From contig JADJRI010000012.1 in the NCBI GenBank assembly GCA_016712275.1, forward strand, positions 1 to 64,000: a DNA stretch of 64,000 bases, read 5' to 3'. A program made the position numbers and the translations under genes. The notes under the pieces are model-generated. The model saw only the letters and a list, made by a program, of their open reading frames with translations, was not told the origin of the DNA and did no database searches. The stretch is from Planctomycetota bacterium. GTDB taxonomy: Bacteria > Planctomycetota > Phycisphaerae > UBA1845 > UTPLA1. This document shows, piece after piece, positions 27,196 through 36,455 of the stretch. Every line of letters starts with the position of its first letter. Positions within the stretch are counted from its first letter, which is position 1.

Positions 27196-27555
27196 ATGGC
27201 CTTCATGTTCGAAAACCTCGCCGTCTACCAAAAGGCCGTCGACTTTGCGGATGACATCGCCGCGCTCACCGAGAAATTCCCACGCGGCTACTACTTCCTC
27301 GTCGACCAACTCAATCGAGCGGCCCTTTCAATCGCCACGAACCTGGCCGAAGGCAACGGCCGATTCACCAAGCCGGATCGCCGTCATTTTTTCGTGACGT
27401 CGCGGGCCTCGGCGCAGGAATGCGTTCCCTTGCTGGAAGTCGCTCGCCGACGCGGCCTTCTCGACGAGCGCCGCACTCGCGATGAAAGAGCGCCTGAAGT
27501 CATCGCGAAGATGATCAGCGGCCTCATCAATGGACTGGAAAAGCGGGATGGATGA
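27196..27555 (+). CDS. Four-helix-bundle protein, S23/23S-rRNA-intervening-sequence type
   Basis: A 119-residue protein starting FMFENLAVYQKAVDFADDIA and containing QLNRAALSIATNLAEGNGR, the hallmark of the S23 (four-helix bundle) family. Members were first found encoded within intervening sequences of spirochaete 23S rRNA genes and are common as free-standing genes; their role is unclear, and a related form (Avd) acts in diversity-generating retroelements. No reverse transcriptase or variable repeat is nearby. AGAGG eight bases before the ATG supports the start. The stretch around LLDERRTRDERAPE is less regular than usual and may hold small indels. It sits just after a repeat element and next to tmRNA, a common insertion neighbourhood. 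Confidence 0.85.
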   Translation: MAFMFENLAVYQKAVDFADDIAALTEKFPRGYYFLVDQLNRAALSIATNLAEGNGRFTKPDRRHFFVTSRASAQECVPLLEVARRRGLLDERRTRDERAPEVIAKMISGLINGLEKRDG

Positions 27556-27995
27556 GGAGTGCATCTTAAGCGTTTCCTTCGGGACTTCGAGGTCCGCGAA
27601 TGCTGTGCAATCGCCGAGTAGACTTGGAATGCGGCGAGGATTATGACCACTGCGAACCAACCGGCATGCAGCCAAGAGTTTTGTTGAATGTCGGTCGAAT
27701 GGATGAGCAGAAAAACAGCACTTCTCAGCAGAGTCTTTGTGGTGAGAATCCTTGATTCGTCAACACCCGAAACCGAGAAGGTGCGTCTTTCTCTTTCTGT
27801 ACTCAAGTCAAAGCGCGCTGTTCCTTCCCGCGCCAAGCACTTAATGTCCTCGACACGAAATCGAGTACAGCGGCTGATTTTCACCGGCACGAGCCCTCCG
27901 CGGATTTGAAGAGAATTAATCGTCCACTCACCCACGGTCAAATGCACCGCTGTCTCCCGCTTTCGCATTAGCCTTCGTTCAAATTCAATTGCCAT
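27384..27995 (-). CDS. Hypothetical protein with one membrane segment (C-terminus doubtful)
   Basis: An open frame with a good ribosome-binding site, GAGGAA five bases before ATG 27995. The N-terminal 100 residues (MAIEFERRLMRKRETAVHLT...) are of ordinary composition and a membrane helix follows (AGWFAVVIILAAFQVYSAIA). After that the protein becomes Arg/Ser-rich and antiparallel to the S23-type gene, so the real stop is probably near 27560-27600 with a small frame error. I do not recognise the family. Base composition here is lower in GC than the core genes. Confidence 0.42.
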   Translation of the reverse strand: MAIEFERRLMRKRETAVHLTVGEWTINSLQIRGGLVPVKISRCTRFRVEDIKCLAREGTARFDLSTERERRTFSVSGVDESRILTTKTLLRSAVFLLIHSTDIQQNSWLHAGWFAVVIILAAFQVYSAIAQHSRTSKSRRKRLRCTPHPSRFSSPLMRPLIIFAMTSGALSSRVRRSSRRPRRRATSSKGTHSCAEARDVTKK

Positions 27996-28160
27996 CACGA
28001 TTCCTCATGCTATGTCACCACCACGGCACGACGTTCGTGCCTGTGTATGAAAGTAATAACAGGGGATTTGCGCGAGGCAACCTCGCGAACTTAGGATTCG
28101 GCTTTTCGGCTTTTAATTCGGCTTTTCGGTTTTCAAATCGGCTTTCGTGCGTATCGGCCT

Positions 28161-28912
28161 TCAGTTGCCGCTTAACTTTGCGATGGCATTAGCGGCTGCA
28201 TTTCGCACATGTTGAGAATTCCAACTTGTCGCGCGGTGCAAAATCTTTTTGGTTTCGTCTTCGCTAAACAATCGGTTGCGTTCACCGGGCTTTGAAGGGC
28301 GTATTCCTGAATCTTTTATGATACTTGCCAACGTGTCAGCACTGACACCCCCAATCATGTTGCGAAGTTCAGTGGTTTTGAAGGTAAAGTCGCCCAGTTG
28401 ATTCACTGAGATATTCGTTTGAGTGGTTTTCGGATTCGCCTCTAGTCCAGCGACCCAAGCGATAAACTCCGCATGAAACTTGTCAATCTCACCGGCAATG
28501 TAATCCGTCACCGCTTTCCTCTGAGCAAGACGCTCACCTTCGCCCATATCGAATCGACAATCACACTCCGCAGCACGGTCAGCGGCATACTTGCAATATG
28601 AGCCTTTGAGTCCTTGGATGTGAATGAAACATGCGTCTTTTTCGAGATCGGATAACGGAAGAAACCAGTTTTCGCGGAGCCATGTCATCGTCGCGCTTCT
28701 AATGACATAAACTTCCATTGACCAGCGTTGAGTGACAGTTTCCTCCCATTCTTGTGGCGACCGAGGCTCAAACGGGTTTCCTTCATACAAGCTTTTTTCA
28801 CGTTTAATAATGGGAGCAACTTGGGGCAATGAAACCTCCACCAGAGCCTTCCGACGATCTCCTCGTCACTCAGGGGAATAATGGGCAAGGCCCATTCAAA
28901 TATTCGCGACAT
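28161..28912 (-). CDS. Orphan hypothetical protein in the accessory region (frameshifted near the N-terminus)
   Basis: The main part (from about 28841 down) has about 225 residues with lower GC than the flanking genes. Upstream, in another frame, MSRIFEWALPIIPLSDEEIV begins at ATG 28912 and would join VSLPQVAPIIKREKSLYEGN after a one-base shift at about 28842-28850. A Cys-bearing stretch KYAADRAAECDCRFDMGEGE is in the middle, and the C-terminus TLASIIKDSGIRPSKPGERN resembles a winged-helix or DNA-binding region, but that is a guess. No family was recognised and there is no membrane segment or signal peptide. It is probably acquired DNA. Confidence 0.6.
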
Positions 28913-29120
28913 GGCATCATCCGTGAAGGGCCGCGTTCGGGCGGTCGCAGGATAATGCGAATACAAACCGCCCGGGCGCAATCGGCGGGTAATTACTCCG
29001 CCTGCCATTCGCGTGTATTGTATTTGCCTCACGACCTTGCGAGAATAGGCATGTCGGGTTTGCGGTTGTGAGTTCGGCAGGTTTACGCGCCGCTACCGCC
29101 CACCGAAGGGACACCGGGCC

Positions 29121-30563
29121 ATGAAAACAATGTATTCGTCGCAATATCTTAACTTTGTGTTCCGCGCGTCCGTTGCGTGTCTCGTTTTGATTGCAGCAAC
29201 TCCGCCTGTGAGCGCACAGTGCCATGAGTGGGTACGGCGTTCTCTTGGTTCCCAGGAAAACTTCCCATTTCACCCAGTAGGTTACCAATCCAGTCCCAAT
29301 CTGACGTTCGACTTTGCGCGAGGCTTGTCGTTTCACTTTTTGTGGGTTGGCCCTCAACCTCCTGCCCCCGGCGCAGAGCCGCAAATGTGGTATTGGAGCG
29401 GCAAAGTTTGGACAAAGACCGTTGTAGCCAACTCATATGTTGAAGGTTCATTAATTGCGCCCGACCGCCGCACGCAATTCGCCACGGCAAGTGATTCCGA
29501 ACGAGGCGTCGTTGTACTTTTTGGCGGAAACAAAGTATGCAATTGCCCACTCGCTGGAACGCCGATGAATGACACTTGGGAATGGAATGGATCGAAGTGG
29601 ATGCGACTGAGCACGTCTGGTCCCCCTGCACGTCAAAACCATGCTATGACGTTTGATTCAAACCGCAATGTTATTGTCATGTTTGGCGGTTCGCCGCAAG
29701 TAGGTCCACAACTTTCGGATACATGGGAGTGGAACGGCATTGAATGGCTCCAAAGAAATCCGGCTACAGTTCCACCAGCACGCACCTATCACCAGATTGC
29801 ATTCGACTCACGACGCGGTGTTACCGTCTTGTTTGGTGGTTACAGCCAAAATATTGGCGGGCCAATGGCCGAAACTTGGGAGTTTGATGGCGTCAACTGG
29901 ACGCAGCGAATTCCAGAACACTCTCCGCCTGCGCGACTGGAATTTGGAATGGCATTCGACGCCGCAAGAGGCGTGACCGTTTTATTCGGTGGACGCCCTA
30001 ACCCTCCGACTCCATTCGGCGACTTGTGGGAATGGGATGGTGAAGATTGGACGGAAATAACTTCGACAATCGAACAGGCCCCACGATACAAACATCTGAT
30101 GTGCTATGATCATCGGAGAAAAAAAATCGTATTGTTTGGTGGCCAACTTGCCGGTGACGTTTCTACTGATGACACATGGGAATACCCGACCAGTTTATCC
30201 CTAGAAATTGTCACACAACCGACGGGCGGTAATTTCTGTTTTGGTGATGATGTTGTGTTGTCGGTTGAAGCGACTGGAAACGGCCCGCTTTCCTACCAAT
30301 GGCGACGAAACGGGTTCCCATGCATGGCACCCGGGGCACAGACACCCACATTGACGCTCGATGCCGCAGATTGGGCAAGTGAAGGCGAATTCGATGTTGT
30401 CGTTTCCGACTCTTGCAATTCCGTTGTGAGTTCAACCGCGTCCGTGTCACTGTGTACTGGCGAAGGCGGATGCCCGTCGCCAATTGACGTAAATGGCGAC
30501 GGCACCATAGACGGCGCGGATATCCAGCGTTTTGTCGAAATCTTGCTTTGCGATTGTGGATAG
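29121..30563 (+). CDS. Secreted kelch-repeat/Ig-like/dockerin-like protein
   Basis: 480 residues. The N-terminus has a hydrophobic leader (FRASVACLVLIAATPPVSAQ) ending in a signal-peptidase-like AQ. Five kelch-type blades follow, each ending in an FGG motif (VVLFGGN, VMFGGS, VLFGGY, VLFGGR, VLFGGQ) and DTWEWNG-type loops, which build a beta-propeller. Residues about 360-445 form an Ig-like domain (LSYQWRRNGFPC, LDAADWASEGEFDVVVSDSC), and the last 25 residues (DVNGDGTIDGADIQRFVEIL) are a dockerin-like calcium module. It is presumably cell-surface or extracellular and binding rather than catalytic. GC is below that of the core genes. Confidence 0.85.
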   Translation: MKTMYSSQYLNFVFRASVACLVLIAATPPVSAQCHEWVRRSLGSQENFPFHPVGYQSSPNLTFDFARGLSFHFLWVGPQPPAPGAEPQMWYWSGKVWTKTVVANSYVEGSLIAPDRRTQFATASDSERGVVVLFGGNKVCNCPLAGTPMNDTWEWNGSKWMRLSTSGPPARQNHAMTFDSNRNVIVMFGGSPQVGPQLSDTWEWNGIEWLQRNPATVPPARTYHQIAFDSRRGVTVLFGGYSQNIGGPMAETWEFDGVNWTQRIPEHSPPARLEFGMAFDAARGVTVLFGGRPNPPTPFGDLWEWDGEDWTEITSTIEQAPRYKHLMCYDHRRKKIVLFGGQLAGDVSTDDTWEYPTSLSLEIVTQPTGGNFCFGDDVVLSVEATGNGPLSYQWRRNGFPCMAPGAQTPTLTLDAADWASEGEFDVVVSDSCNSVVSSTASVSLCTGEGGCPSPIDVNGDGTIDGADIQRFVEILLCDCG

Positions 30564-30887
30564 GCGTCATATTTGTGCTTACTCAAGAATTGGATGGCCC
30601 ACCATTCATAATAATTCCGCTTGTATGACCAGAATTCTTATTTGCAAGCTGATTGTTCATCCGCTCCTTGAGTTCTCGCCTCGCAGACAGGGCGGCTCAG
30701 GTTCACCTTCATCGTACGCCCTTCCATGGCCGCATCTTGCACGTCCCATGAGTTCCCAAACGAGTCATAATAATTCGTGTGAGAAGCCGGAAGCCCGCGT
30801 GTATTAGAAAAGAGACAAGCAATCGAACGCAGGGTGTGCGGTGACGCCGCGTCGAAGTTAGAATGGGTCTTGTTCGAGGACCTGTCA
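30564..30887. other. Intergenic region before the second ECF sigma gene
   Basis: No gene, RNA or repeat is recognisable. The left part is AT-rich. It should carry the promoter of the ECF-kinase operon, but no confident hexamers are visible. Confidence 0.5.
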
Positions 30888-31463
30888 TTGGATACGACGC
30901 GCGCCAGCCTGCTGCTACGACTTCGTGACCGCGCCGATGCGGATGCGTGGGCGTTGTTTGATCGCATTTATCGACCGATGCTGACCCGGTTTGCGATGCG
31001 AATGGGCCTGGGTCGCGAGGATGCCGACGATGTGGTGCAGCAGTGCCTGAAGGCGGTCGCGCAGCACATCGGCTCCTTCGAATATGACCCCGCCCGCGGA
31101 CGATTCAAGGGCTGGCTGCGCACGCTGGTTCAAAACAAGGTGCTGAACGAATTGAGAATTCGCCGGCCGGTGGCGGCGGAATCCGGCATGCTGCGCTCGA
31201 TACAGGCCGACGAGGAAAACCCGGCCGACGCATTCGAGCGCATCTGGATGCAGGAGCACCTTTGGCACTGCCTGAAGGAGCTTCGCAGTGAAGTCGAAGG
31301 CACGACCTATCGCGCCTTCGAGGAATATGTCCTCAATCAGCGTGCCGCCGAGGAGGTGGCGAAAGAGCTGGGGCTCAGCGTGAATCACGTCTACACGATC
31401 AAGTGGCGGCTGACCGAGAAAGTGGCCGCAAAAATGAAGGATCTGCTCGACGGTGACTGCTAA
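30888..31463 (+). CDS. RNA polymerase sigma factor, ECF family (kinase-linked)
   Basis: A TTG start at 30888 is chosen because GAGGA lies seven bases upstream and it gives LDTTRASLLLRLRDRADADA, the normal beginning of this planctomycete group; a GTG at 30834 is less likely. Region 2 is clear (WALFDRIYRPMLTRFAMRMG, DADDVVQQCLKAVAQHIGSF, FKGWLRTLVQNKVLNELR). Region 4 is YVLNQRAAEEVAKELGLSVN with VYTIKWRLTEKV. The stop overlaps the kinase start (GTG at 31453), so sigma factor and kinase are translationally coupled; in such modules the kinase is thought to control the sigma factor. Confidence 0.9.
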   Translation: MDTTRASLLLRLRDRADADAWALFDRIYRPMLTRFAMRMGLGREDADDVVQQCLKAVAQHIGSFEYDPARGRFKGWLRTLVQNKVLNELRIRRPVAAESGMLRSIQADEENPADAFERIWMQEHLWHCLKELRSEVEGTTYRAFEEYVLNQRAAEEVAKELGLSVNHVYTIKWRLTEKVAAKMKDLLDGDC

Positions 31464-34072
31464 GGCCGCCCCATCCTGTCTTTCGGAATCCATGTTGCGC
31501 GATCTCATCGCCGGGGAAATCGACGATCGCCCGGCCGGAGAAGCGCGCAAACATCTCGAGACGTGTGCCGCATGCTCGGCACGGCAGGCCGCCATTCAAT
31601 CGGAACTGGAGTCGTGGGTCGCGGAACTTCGCGCGGCCGGTCCGCCGCGCCTCGGCGGCGAGTTGCCAAGGCACACAGAGCGGGATCAGGCGATTGCGCA
31701 ACTCTTGGCGGGCTATCAAATCATCGAGGAGATCGGCCGCGGCGGTCAGGGAATAGTCTACCGGGCACTGCAGGTTTCGACCCATCGCGAGGTAGCGCTG
31801 AAGGTTCTGCGCGAAGGCCCTTTTGCCTCGCGCGATGAACGGCGCCGATTCGAGCGGGAGGTGGAACTGGTCGCCGGACTCAACCATCCCTGCATCGTGA
31901 CGGTCTTCGATTCGGGCGAAATGCGCGACGGCCGGCCATATTGCGTCATGGACCTTGTCGATGGCCTGCCGATCGACCAGTATCTTGAACAAAGCAAATG
32001 CACCCTTGCGGAATTGATCCGTCTCTTTGCCGACGTTTGCGACGGCGTCAACTATGCCCACCAGCGCGGGGTGATTCATCGCGACATCAAGCCCTCCAAT
32101 ATTCTGGTCGATTCGCTGGGAAGACCGCGAATTCTCGACTTTGGACTGGCCAAAACGATGAACCGAACGGGCCGCTCGGTGGTGACTGCGGAGGGCCTTG
32201 TGGCGGGAACCATACCATATCTTGCCCCGGAGCAGGCCCAGGGCCGGGCGCAGGACATCGACATTCGGACCGATGTCTATGGCCTCGGAATCGTGTTCTA
32301 TCGCCTGCTTTATGGCGACTTTCCCTACCCGGTCGATTCGGATTTGTCGGCGGTGTTGCGTCACATTGCCGAAACGCCGCCGGTGCCGCGCGTCATAGCC
32401 AGCCAATTTTCCAAATTCACCCCGGATTTGGCAGTGAGCCGGTTCATCACAGACGAGTTGTCGACCATCGTGTCCAAGTCGCTGGCGAAATCGCGCGAGC
32501 GCCGATACCAGACGGCCGGTGACTTCGGCGCCGACCTGCGCCGCGTCCTGTCGAATGAGCCCATCGAAGCCCGGCGCGACAGCAGGCTCTATTTGCTGCG
32601 CAGTCTTTTGCGCCGGCACCGACGCGCGGCCACGGCGGCGATCGCGTTTGTCGCGGTGATCCTGGCGTCCGTGGTTGCCCTGGGCGTGATGTATGGCAGA
32701 CAATCGCGGCTTCTCGAGCGGGTTCGCGAAGAAAAAAGCAAAGCCGAGGCGGCCGAGACCCGTGCGACCCGGCGCTTCGGCGAGCTACGCGAATTGACGC
32801 GGTCGTTCATTTTCGATCTTGACCGAATGCTTTCGAATGTCGCAGGTGCGGTGCCGGCGCGCGAGTTTATCGTCCAAAACGCCATGAAATACCTCAACAG
32901 CCTCGCGGAGGACATGAGCGACGAGGATCCGCAAAAGCTCGCCGAGCTGACGGCCGCTCATTTTGCGCTGGGAGATATTCTGGGCGATCCGCAGACAAAC
33001 AGCCTGGGACGACCGGCCGAGGCCATCGTGCATTACATGCGCGGTATTGAATCCATCGAAGCCCTGCTAAGACAAAAACCCGACGACAGCAAAACCATGG
33101 TCGGCTTGTGGACGGGTTATCGACGGGCTGCGCTCATGCTCACGACTCTCGATCGGGCCGAGGAGTCGCACGCATTTCATGTGAAGGCCGGCAAGCTCAT
33201 GGAGCGCATGATCCAACTGTTCCCCGACGACCCCTCGGTATTGCGCAACAAAATCTATGCCATGCGACGAGGGCGAATCTCTTGAGGCGGCGGGAAAACT
33301 CGACGAAGCGATTCGAGAATATCGCAAGAGTCTTGAGGAAGCTGATGCGTTGTCCGGCAAGTATCCGGACATGTTTGAGGCGCGCCATGATGTCGCCCAG
33401 ATGAACTCGCGCATCGGGAAATTGTGCCTTCGGCTTGTCGATACGGATGGCGCGCTGGCGTCACAGTCACGCGCTGTAGCAGCCTTTGAAAGGATTGTGG
33501 CCACCGAACCGCACAATGCGCGATTGTCCCTCGACTTGGCCATTGCGCTGGATGCGCTGGGTCAAACGTATCAAATGACTCAAGAGTTGGGACGGGCGAT
33601 GGAGCACTATCGCAAATCGCTGGCCTTGTCCGAGCAGGTACTCGTTCTGGAGCCGGGCATGATTCGGGCCAAGAGTGTTCGGCAGACCGCATTCTGTCGA
33701 ATGGGCGAAGTGGAATTGGCCCTCGGTGATTATGATAAAGCGGCGCACACGTTTGACCGTCACCTGAAGGCGGCACAGGACATTCTTGCGACTGACCCCA
33801 GTTCGCCAGCGGCGCGGCGCGAGGTCGCCGTCGCCTATTACAAGCTTGCGGAATTGTGCCGGGCGCGTGCCAACCGCGATGACGTGGGCTCAGCAACGAA
33901 AATGAATGAATGGCGCGCCGTACACAAGTGGCTTGGCCATTGCAAAGCCGAGTTCGTCGCGCTTGATCGCGACAATGTGATTGCACCATCCGATGCCGGC
34001 GTCATCGGTGAGCTCGACGGCGAACTTGCGACCGCCGAGGCCCGGCTTCAAGAGCCGGAAACCGATGAGTGA
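31453..34072 (+). CDS. Ser/Thr protein kinase with N-terminal zinc-finger-like motif and C-terminal TPRs (frameshifted)
   Basis: A membrane kinase. Residues 11-45 resemble an anti-sigma zinc domain, with His34-x3-Cys38-x2-Cys41. The kinase domain runs from about residue 88 to 345: glycine loop GRGGQGIVYR, Lys117 in VALKVL, HRDIKPSN with Asp211, DFG at 229-231 and APEQ. A membrane helix lies at about 395-417, followed by a coiled coil and TPR-like helices. At about 33261-33264 one extra base breaks the frame after KIYAM; the next frame continues DEGESLEAAGKLDEAIREYR to the stop at 34072. All catalytic residues are intact. It presumably senses through the periplasmic TPR part and signals to the upstream sigma factor. 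Confidence 0.88.
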
Positions 34073-34177
34073 AACCGCTTCGTCGTTTTCATGAGCGATT
34101 ATGCACTGAATTCGAGAACTGAAAGACGGCTCTCCATCGTCAACGCACAAATCGAGAACGCCGGTGTGCCACCGTAC

Positions 34178-34410
34178 TTACACCGATACGGGCCAATACT
34201 CAGCTATCGCGTAAGTAATGAGATAAGTCGCCGGATAGGCGAGGGCGATCAGACCGAGACCCCAGAATAGAATCTTGAGCTCCCAATGCTCCTTAAGAAA
34301 ACTGCGTTGTGCGATATTTGCCTGTGCAAATGGAATTGGTTTTTCCGAGGTCGGGGCTGTTGAAGTCTCAGTGAGAAATTCGACGGAATGGGGGCCAGGG
34401 TCGCCTGCAT
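34178..34410 (-). CDS. Small single-span membrane protein (frameshifted)
   Basis: AAGGAGA six bases before ATG 34410 is one of the best ribosome-binding sites in the window. The first codons read MQATLAP; one missing C in the C-run complementary to 34390-34394 then throws the frame. With it restored the product has about 77 residues, containing TSEKPIPFAQANIAQRSF, then a membrane helix ILFWGLGLIALAYPATYLIT and a short tail. Function unknown. No family was recognised. Confidence 0.6.
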
Positions 34411-34694
34411 GGGTGTCTCCTTCATCGCCGGGTCGGCCACGCTGCATCGCATGGGTGACCCGCTGTTTCGTTCCAATACCCACACCGCCCGGACACTCTT
34501 AACGACGGGCTTCGAACCCGTTCACGCGCCTGCGGACGATGGAGGAAAATTGTTTCACGGAATGGTCTTGGAATCAGGCGACAGGATATTTTGCCATTTC
34601 ATGCGAATAATGGGTGCGAAGGCCTGCTGTAGAAAGGTCATTCGATCGGACGGGTGATCGCGGATTGACGAATCCGCTTGCATTCAAAAAGCCC

Positions 34695-34862
34695 TCATCG
34701 AATCAAACTGTCGCCGGCCGTGGCCACCACCACTGCACCGGTCACGTCACCGACAAGACCATTCAACGATGATTCGCAGCCGCCGGTGGCGATGGCGGGC
34801 ATGCAGGCAATGGCGACTCCAATCAAAGCCGCCGTGAGATTTCCGAGCCATCTCCTTTTCAT
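34695..34862 (-). CDS. Very small lipoprotein (55 residues)
   Basis: ATG 34862 is preceded by GAGG at seven bases. The product begins MKRRWLGNLTAALIGVAIAC and has a lipobox-like ATGGC, after which 25 residues remain (ESSLNGLVGDVTGAVVVATA). This is a well-formed signal plus lipobox, so it is very probably a real exported lipoprotein. Function unknown. A minus-strand terminator lies just upstream of the gene. Confidence 0.65.
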   Translation of the reverse strand: MKRRWLGNLTAALIGVAIACMPAIATGGCESSLNGLVGDVTGAVVVATAGDSLIR

Positions 34863-34881
34863 CGTCTGCCTCTATTTCATG

Positions 34882-34913
34882 AAAAAAGCCCCTGTTTGAG
34901 TCCCCAAGGGCTG
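34882..34913 (-). terminator. Intrinsic terminator upstream of the small lipoprotein gene
   Basis: On the minus strand AGCCCCT (34913-34907) pairs with AGGGGCT (34893-34887) across a 13-base loop and is followed by TTTTTT. It ends transcription coming from the sdpR/sdpI side. A weaker TTTT follows on the plus strand, so it may act both ways. Confidence 0.75.
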
Positions 34914-35159
34914 CTTTTCGTCGACTCGCAGGCGGCACCATGCTGCCTCTCTATCAATGGTACCCATGAGCATGGCATTTCTGCCCCGATTTTTCGGACC
35001 AAATTACGCCACGGCAAATTGGCGCAATGCGCGGTGTTGCGAGCCGAGGGCCGGCGACTCGGTGCATTGGCGCTTGGATGAATGCAATCCAGCCGACGTC
35101 GCGAACGGAAAGGCGCTCGAAAACCCACCGTTCATGATGTAAGACGTGGAGAACGCAAA

Positions 35160-35858
35160 TCAGGTTACATGCAAATCGGTCAGGGCTTTCGGCGCCGGAT
35201 TCAGGTCGTCCGTTTGTCCATACTTGCGATAGCAATAAAGCGAATAGCCCAGCGACCAGAATGTGCTGATCAGGACACTGCCGATGAGAACGACAAAGCA
35301 AACCCCGATCGGATGCAAATGTGCAGACCGCGACTGTGACGATGCCCGCAGCGACAAAGAGCCTGCCGCCGAGACGATGGGTCTTTTCCCAGACGATGTC
35401 ATTCGCAATGGTCCAGGGCGTGCGAATCCCGATGTAGAGATTTCGGCGCAACTTGCCCATCCAATTGCCGAGCACCATGAACATGATACCCAGAATGATT
35501 CCGATCGACGGGCCCATCCGCACATTTGTGCCGTTGGCCTCCAGCATGAACAGAACATGCAAAGCCAGAAAACCGCAGCAATGAACACGCAGATTCGACC
35601 GTAAATAACGCGAAAAGCCTCGATATTCTTGCGAAACGGCCCGAGGAGCGGCAAGCCGATGAGCAGACCAAAAATGGGAATCGTCAAGCCGGGCATAAGC
35701 CATGCGGCCAAGAGCGGCGATCCGAAATTGTCGGCCTCGCCATCGATGTTCCAGTGAATCGGGCAGGGATTCGGCAGTTTGTTTTGAAACCAAAGGCTGA
35801 CACCACATGCAGCCAACATCAGCACTGCAATCGAAATGAAATGGCTTCGTGAAATCAT
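35160..35858 (-). CDS. SdpI-family membrane protein (two compensating frameshifts)
   Basis: The N-terminus (MISRSHFISIAVLMLAACGV, then CPIHWNIDGEADNFGSP) is the DUF1648 part of SdpI-like proteins. The middle part of the protein is displaced by one frame between about 35575 and 35320: MGPSIGIILGIMFMVLGNWM followed by RRNLYIGIRTPWTIANDIVW is the SdpI core GIRTPWTL-type motif. The C-terminal helix is back in the original frame (GVCFVVLIGSVLISTFWSLG). SdpI of Bacillus gives immunity to the SdpC toxin and captures the SdpR repressor. No sdpC toxin gene is present. The ATG overlaps the sdpR stop, so the two are coupled. Confidence 0.82.
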   Translation of the reverse strand: MISRSHFISIAVLMLAACGVSLWFQNKLPNPCPIHWNIDGEADNFGSPLLAAWLMPGLTIPIFGLLIGLPLLGPFRKNIEAFRVIYGRICVFIAAVFWLCMFCSCWRPTAQMCGWARRSESFWVSCSWCSAIGWASCAEISTSGFARPGPLRMTSSGKRPIVSAAGSLSLRASSQSRSAHLHPIGVCFVVLIGSVLISTFWSLGYSLYCYRKYGQTDDLNPAPKALTDLHVT

Positions 35859-36211
35859 GACGACCTCTCTCCTTCATTCTGGTCATTGGTTAATGTCGTT
35901 GGATCGGCATCCATGGCGGCCGGGTCGCTTCCGCTAATGACGCCATTGGTCGAGAAATGCTCCATGAAATATCGAATGAGATCTTCCACAACGCTGGTAT
36001 TCAGGCTGTATTCGATGAATTGGCCAAGCCGCCGGTCACGAATAAGGTCCGCGCTGCGAAGAATGCGCAAATGAAACGAAAGTGCGTTGGGGGCGACGCC
36101 AAGCGCCTCGGACAATTGCCCGGCATTGAGTGGACCCTCGCGTAGTTTTGCGAGAATGCTGCGGCGGGTCGCGTCCCCCAAGGCCTTGAATGATGTGTCA
36201 AATCCGAACAT
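35855..36211 (-). CDS. ArsR/SdpR-family transcriptional regulator
   Basis: A 118-residue winged-helix regulator. It starts FKALGDATRRSILAKLREGP, typical of ArsR-type proteins, and the recognition region is LSEALGVAPNALSFHLRILR followed by the wing DLIRDRRLGQFIEYSL. No metal-binding Cys set (ELCVCDL) is present, which fits the SdpR subgroup rather than metal sensors. It is coupled to an SdpI-like gene (ATGA overlap), the usual autorepressor/membrane partner pair. The divergent ECF sigma gene starts 245 bases away. Confidence 0.88.
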   Translation of the reverse strand: MFGFDTSFKALGDATRRSILAKLREGPLNAGQLSEALGVAPNALSFHLRILRSADLIRDRRLGQFIEYSLNTSVVEDLIRYFMEHFSTNGVISGSDPAAMDADPTTLTNDQNEGERSS

Positions 36212-36455
36212 CAGGCGTCCCTACAATATTTCAACATCTATTGAATTATATCGCATTCAAGGGCCAGCGCTTTCTCAGTTTGATTGGAAATCTATAAGCG
36301 TTTAATAAATAATGATTTATGAATCGATGGACATGGGTATGTCGCGAGGATTGAATCACAAGATTACTGCACGGAAGCGACGCTGTGATTCGTTATATTT
36401 TCGCCCGACTCAATTATCTTCAAACGAAACTTACATTTGCAGGTTGAGATTCAGC

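Noticed and set aside
27196..27555. Avd component of a diversity-generating retroelement
   Set aside because: No reverse transcriptase, template repeat or variable repeat was found nearby.
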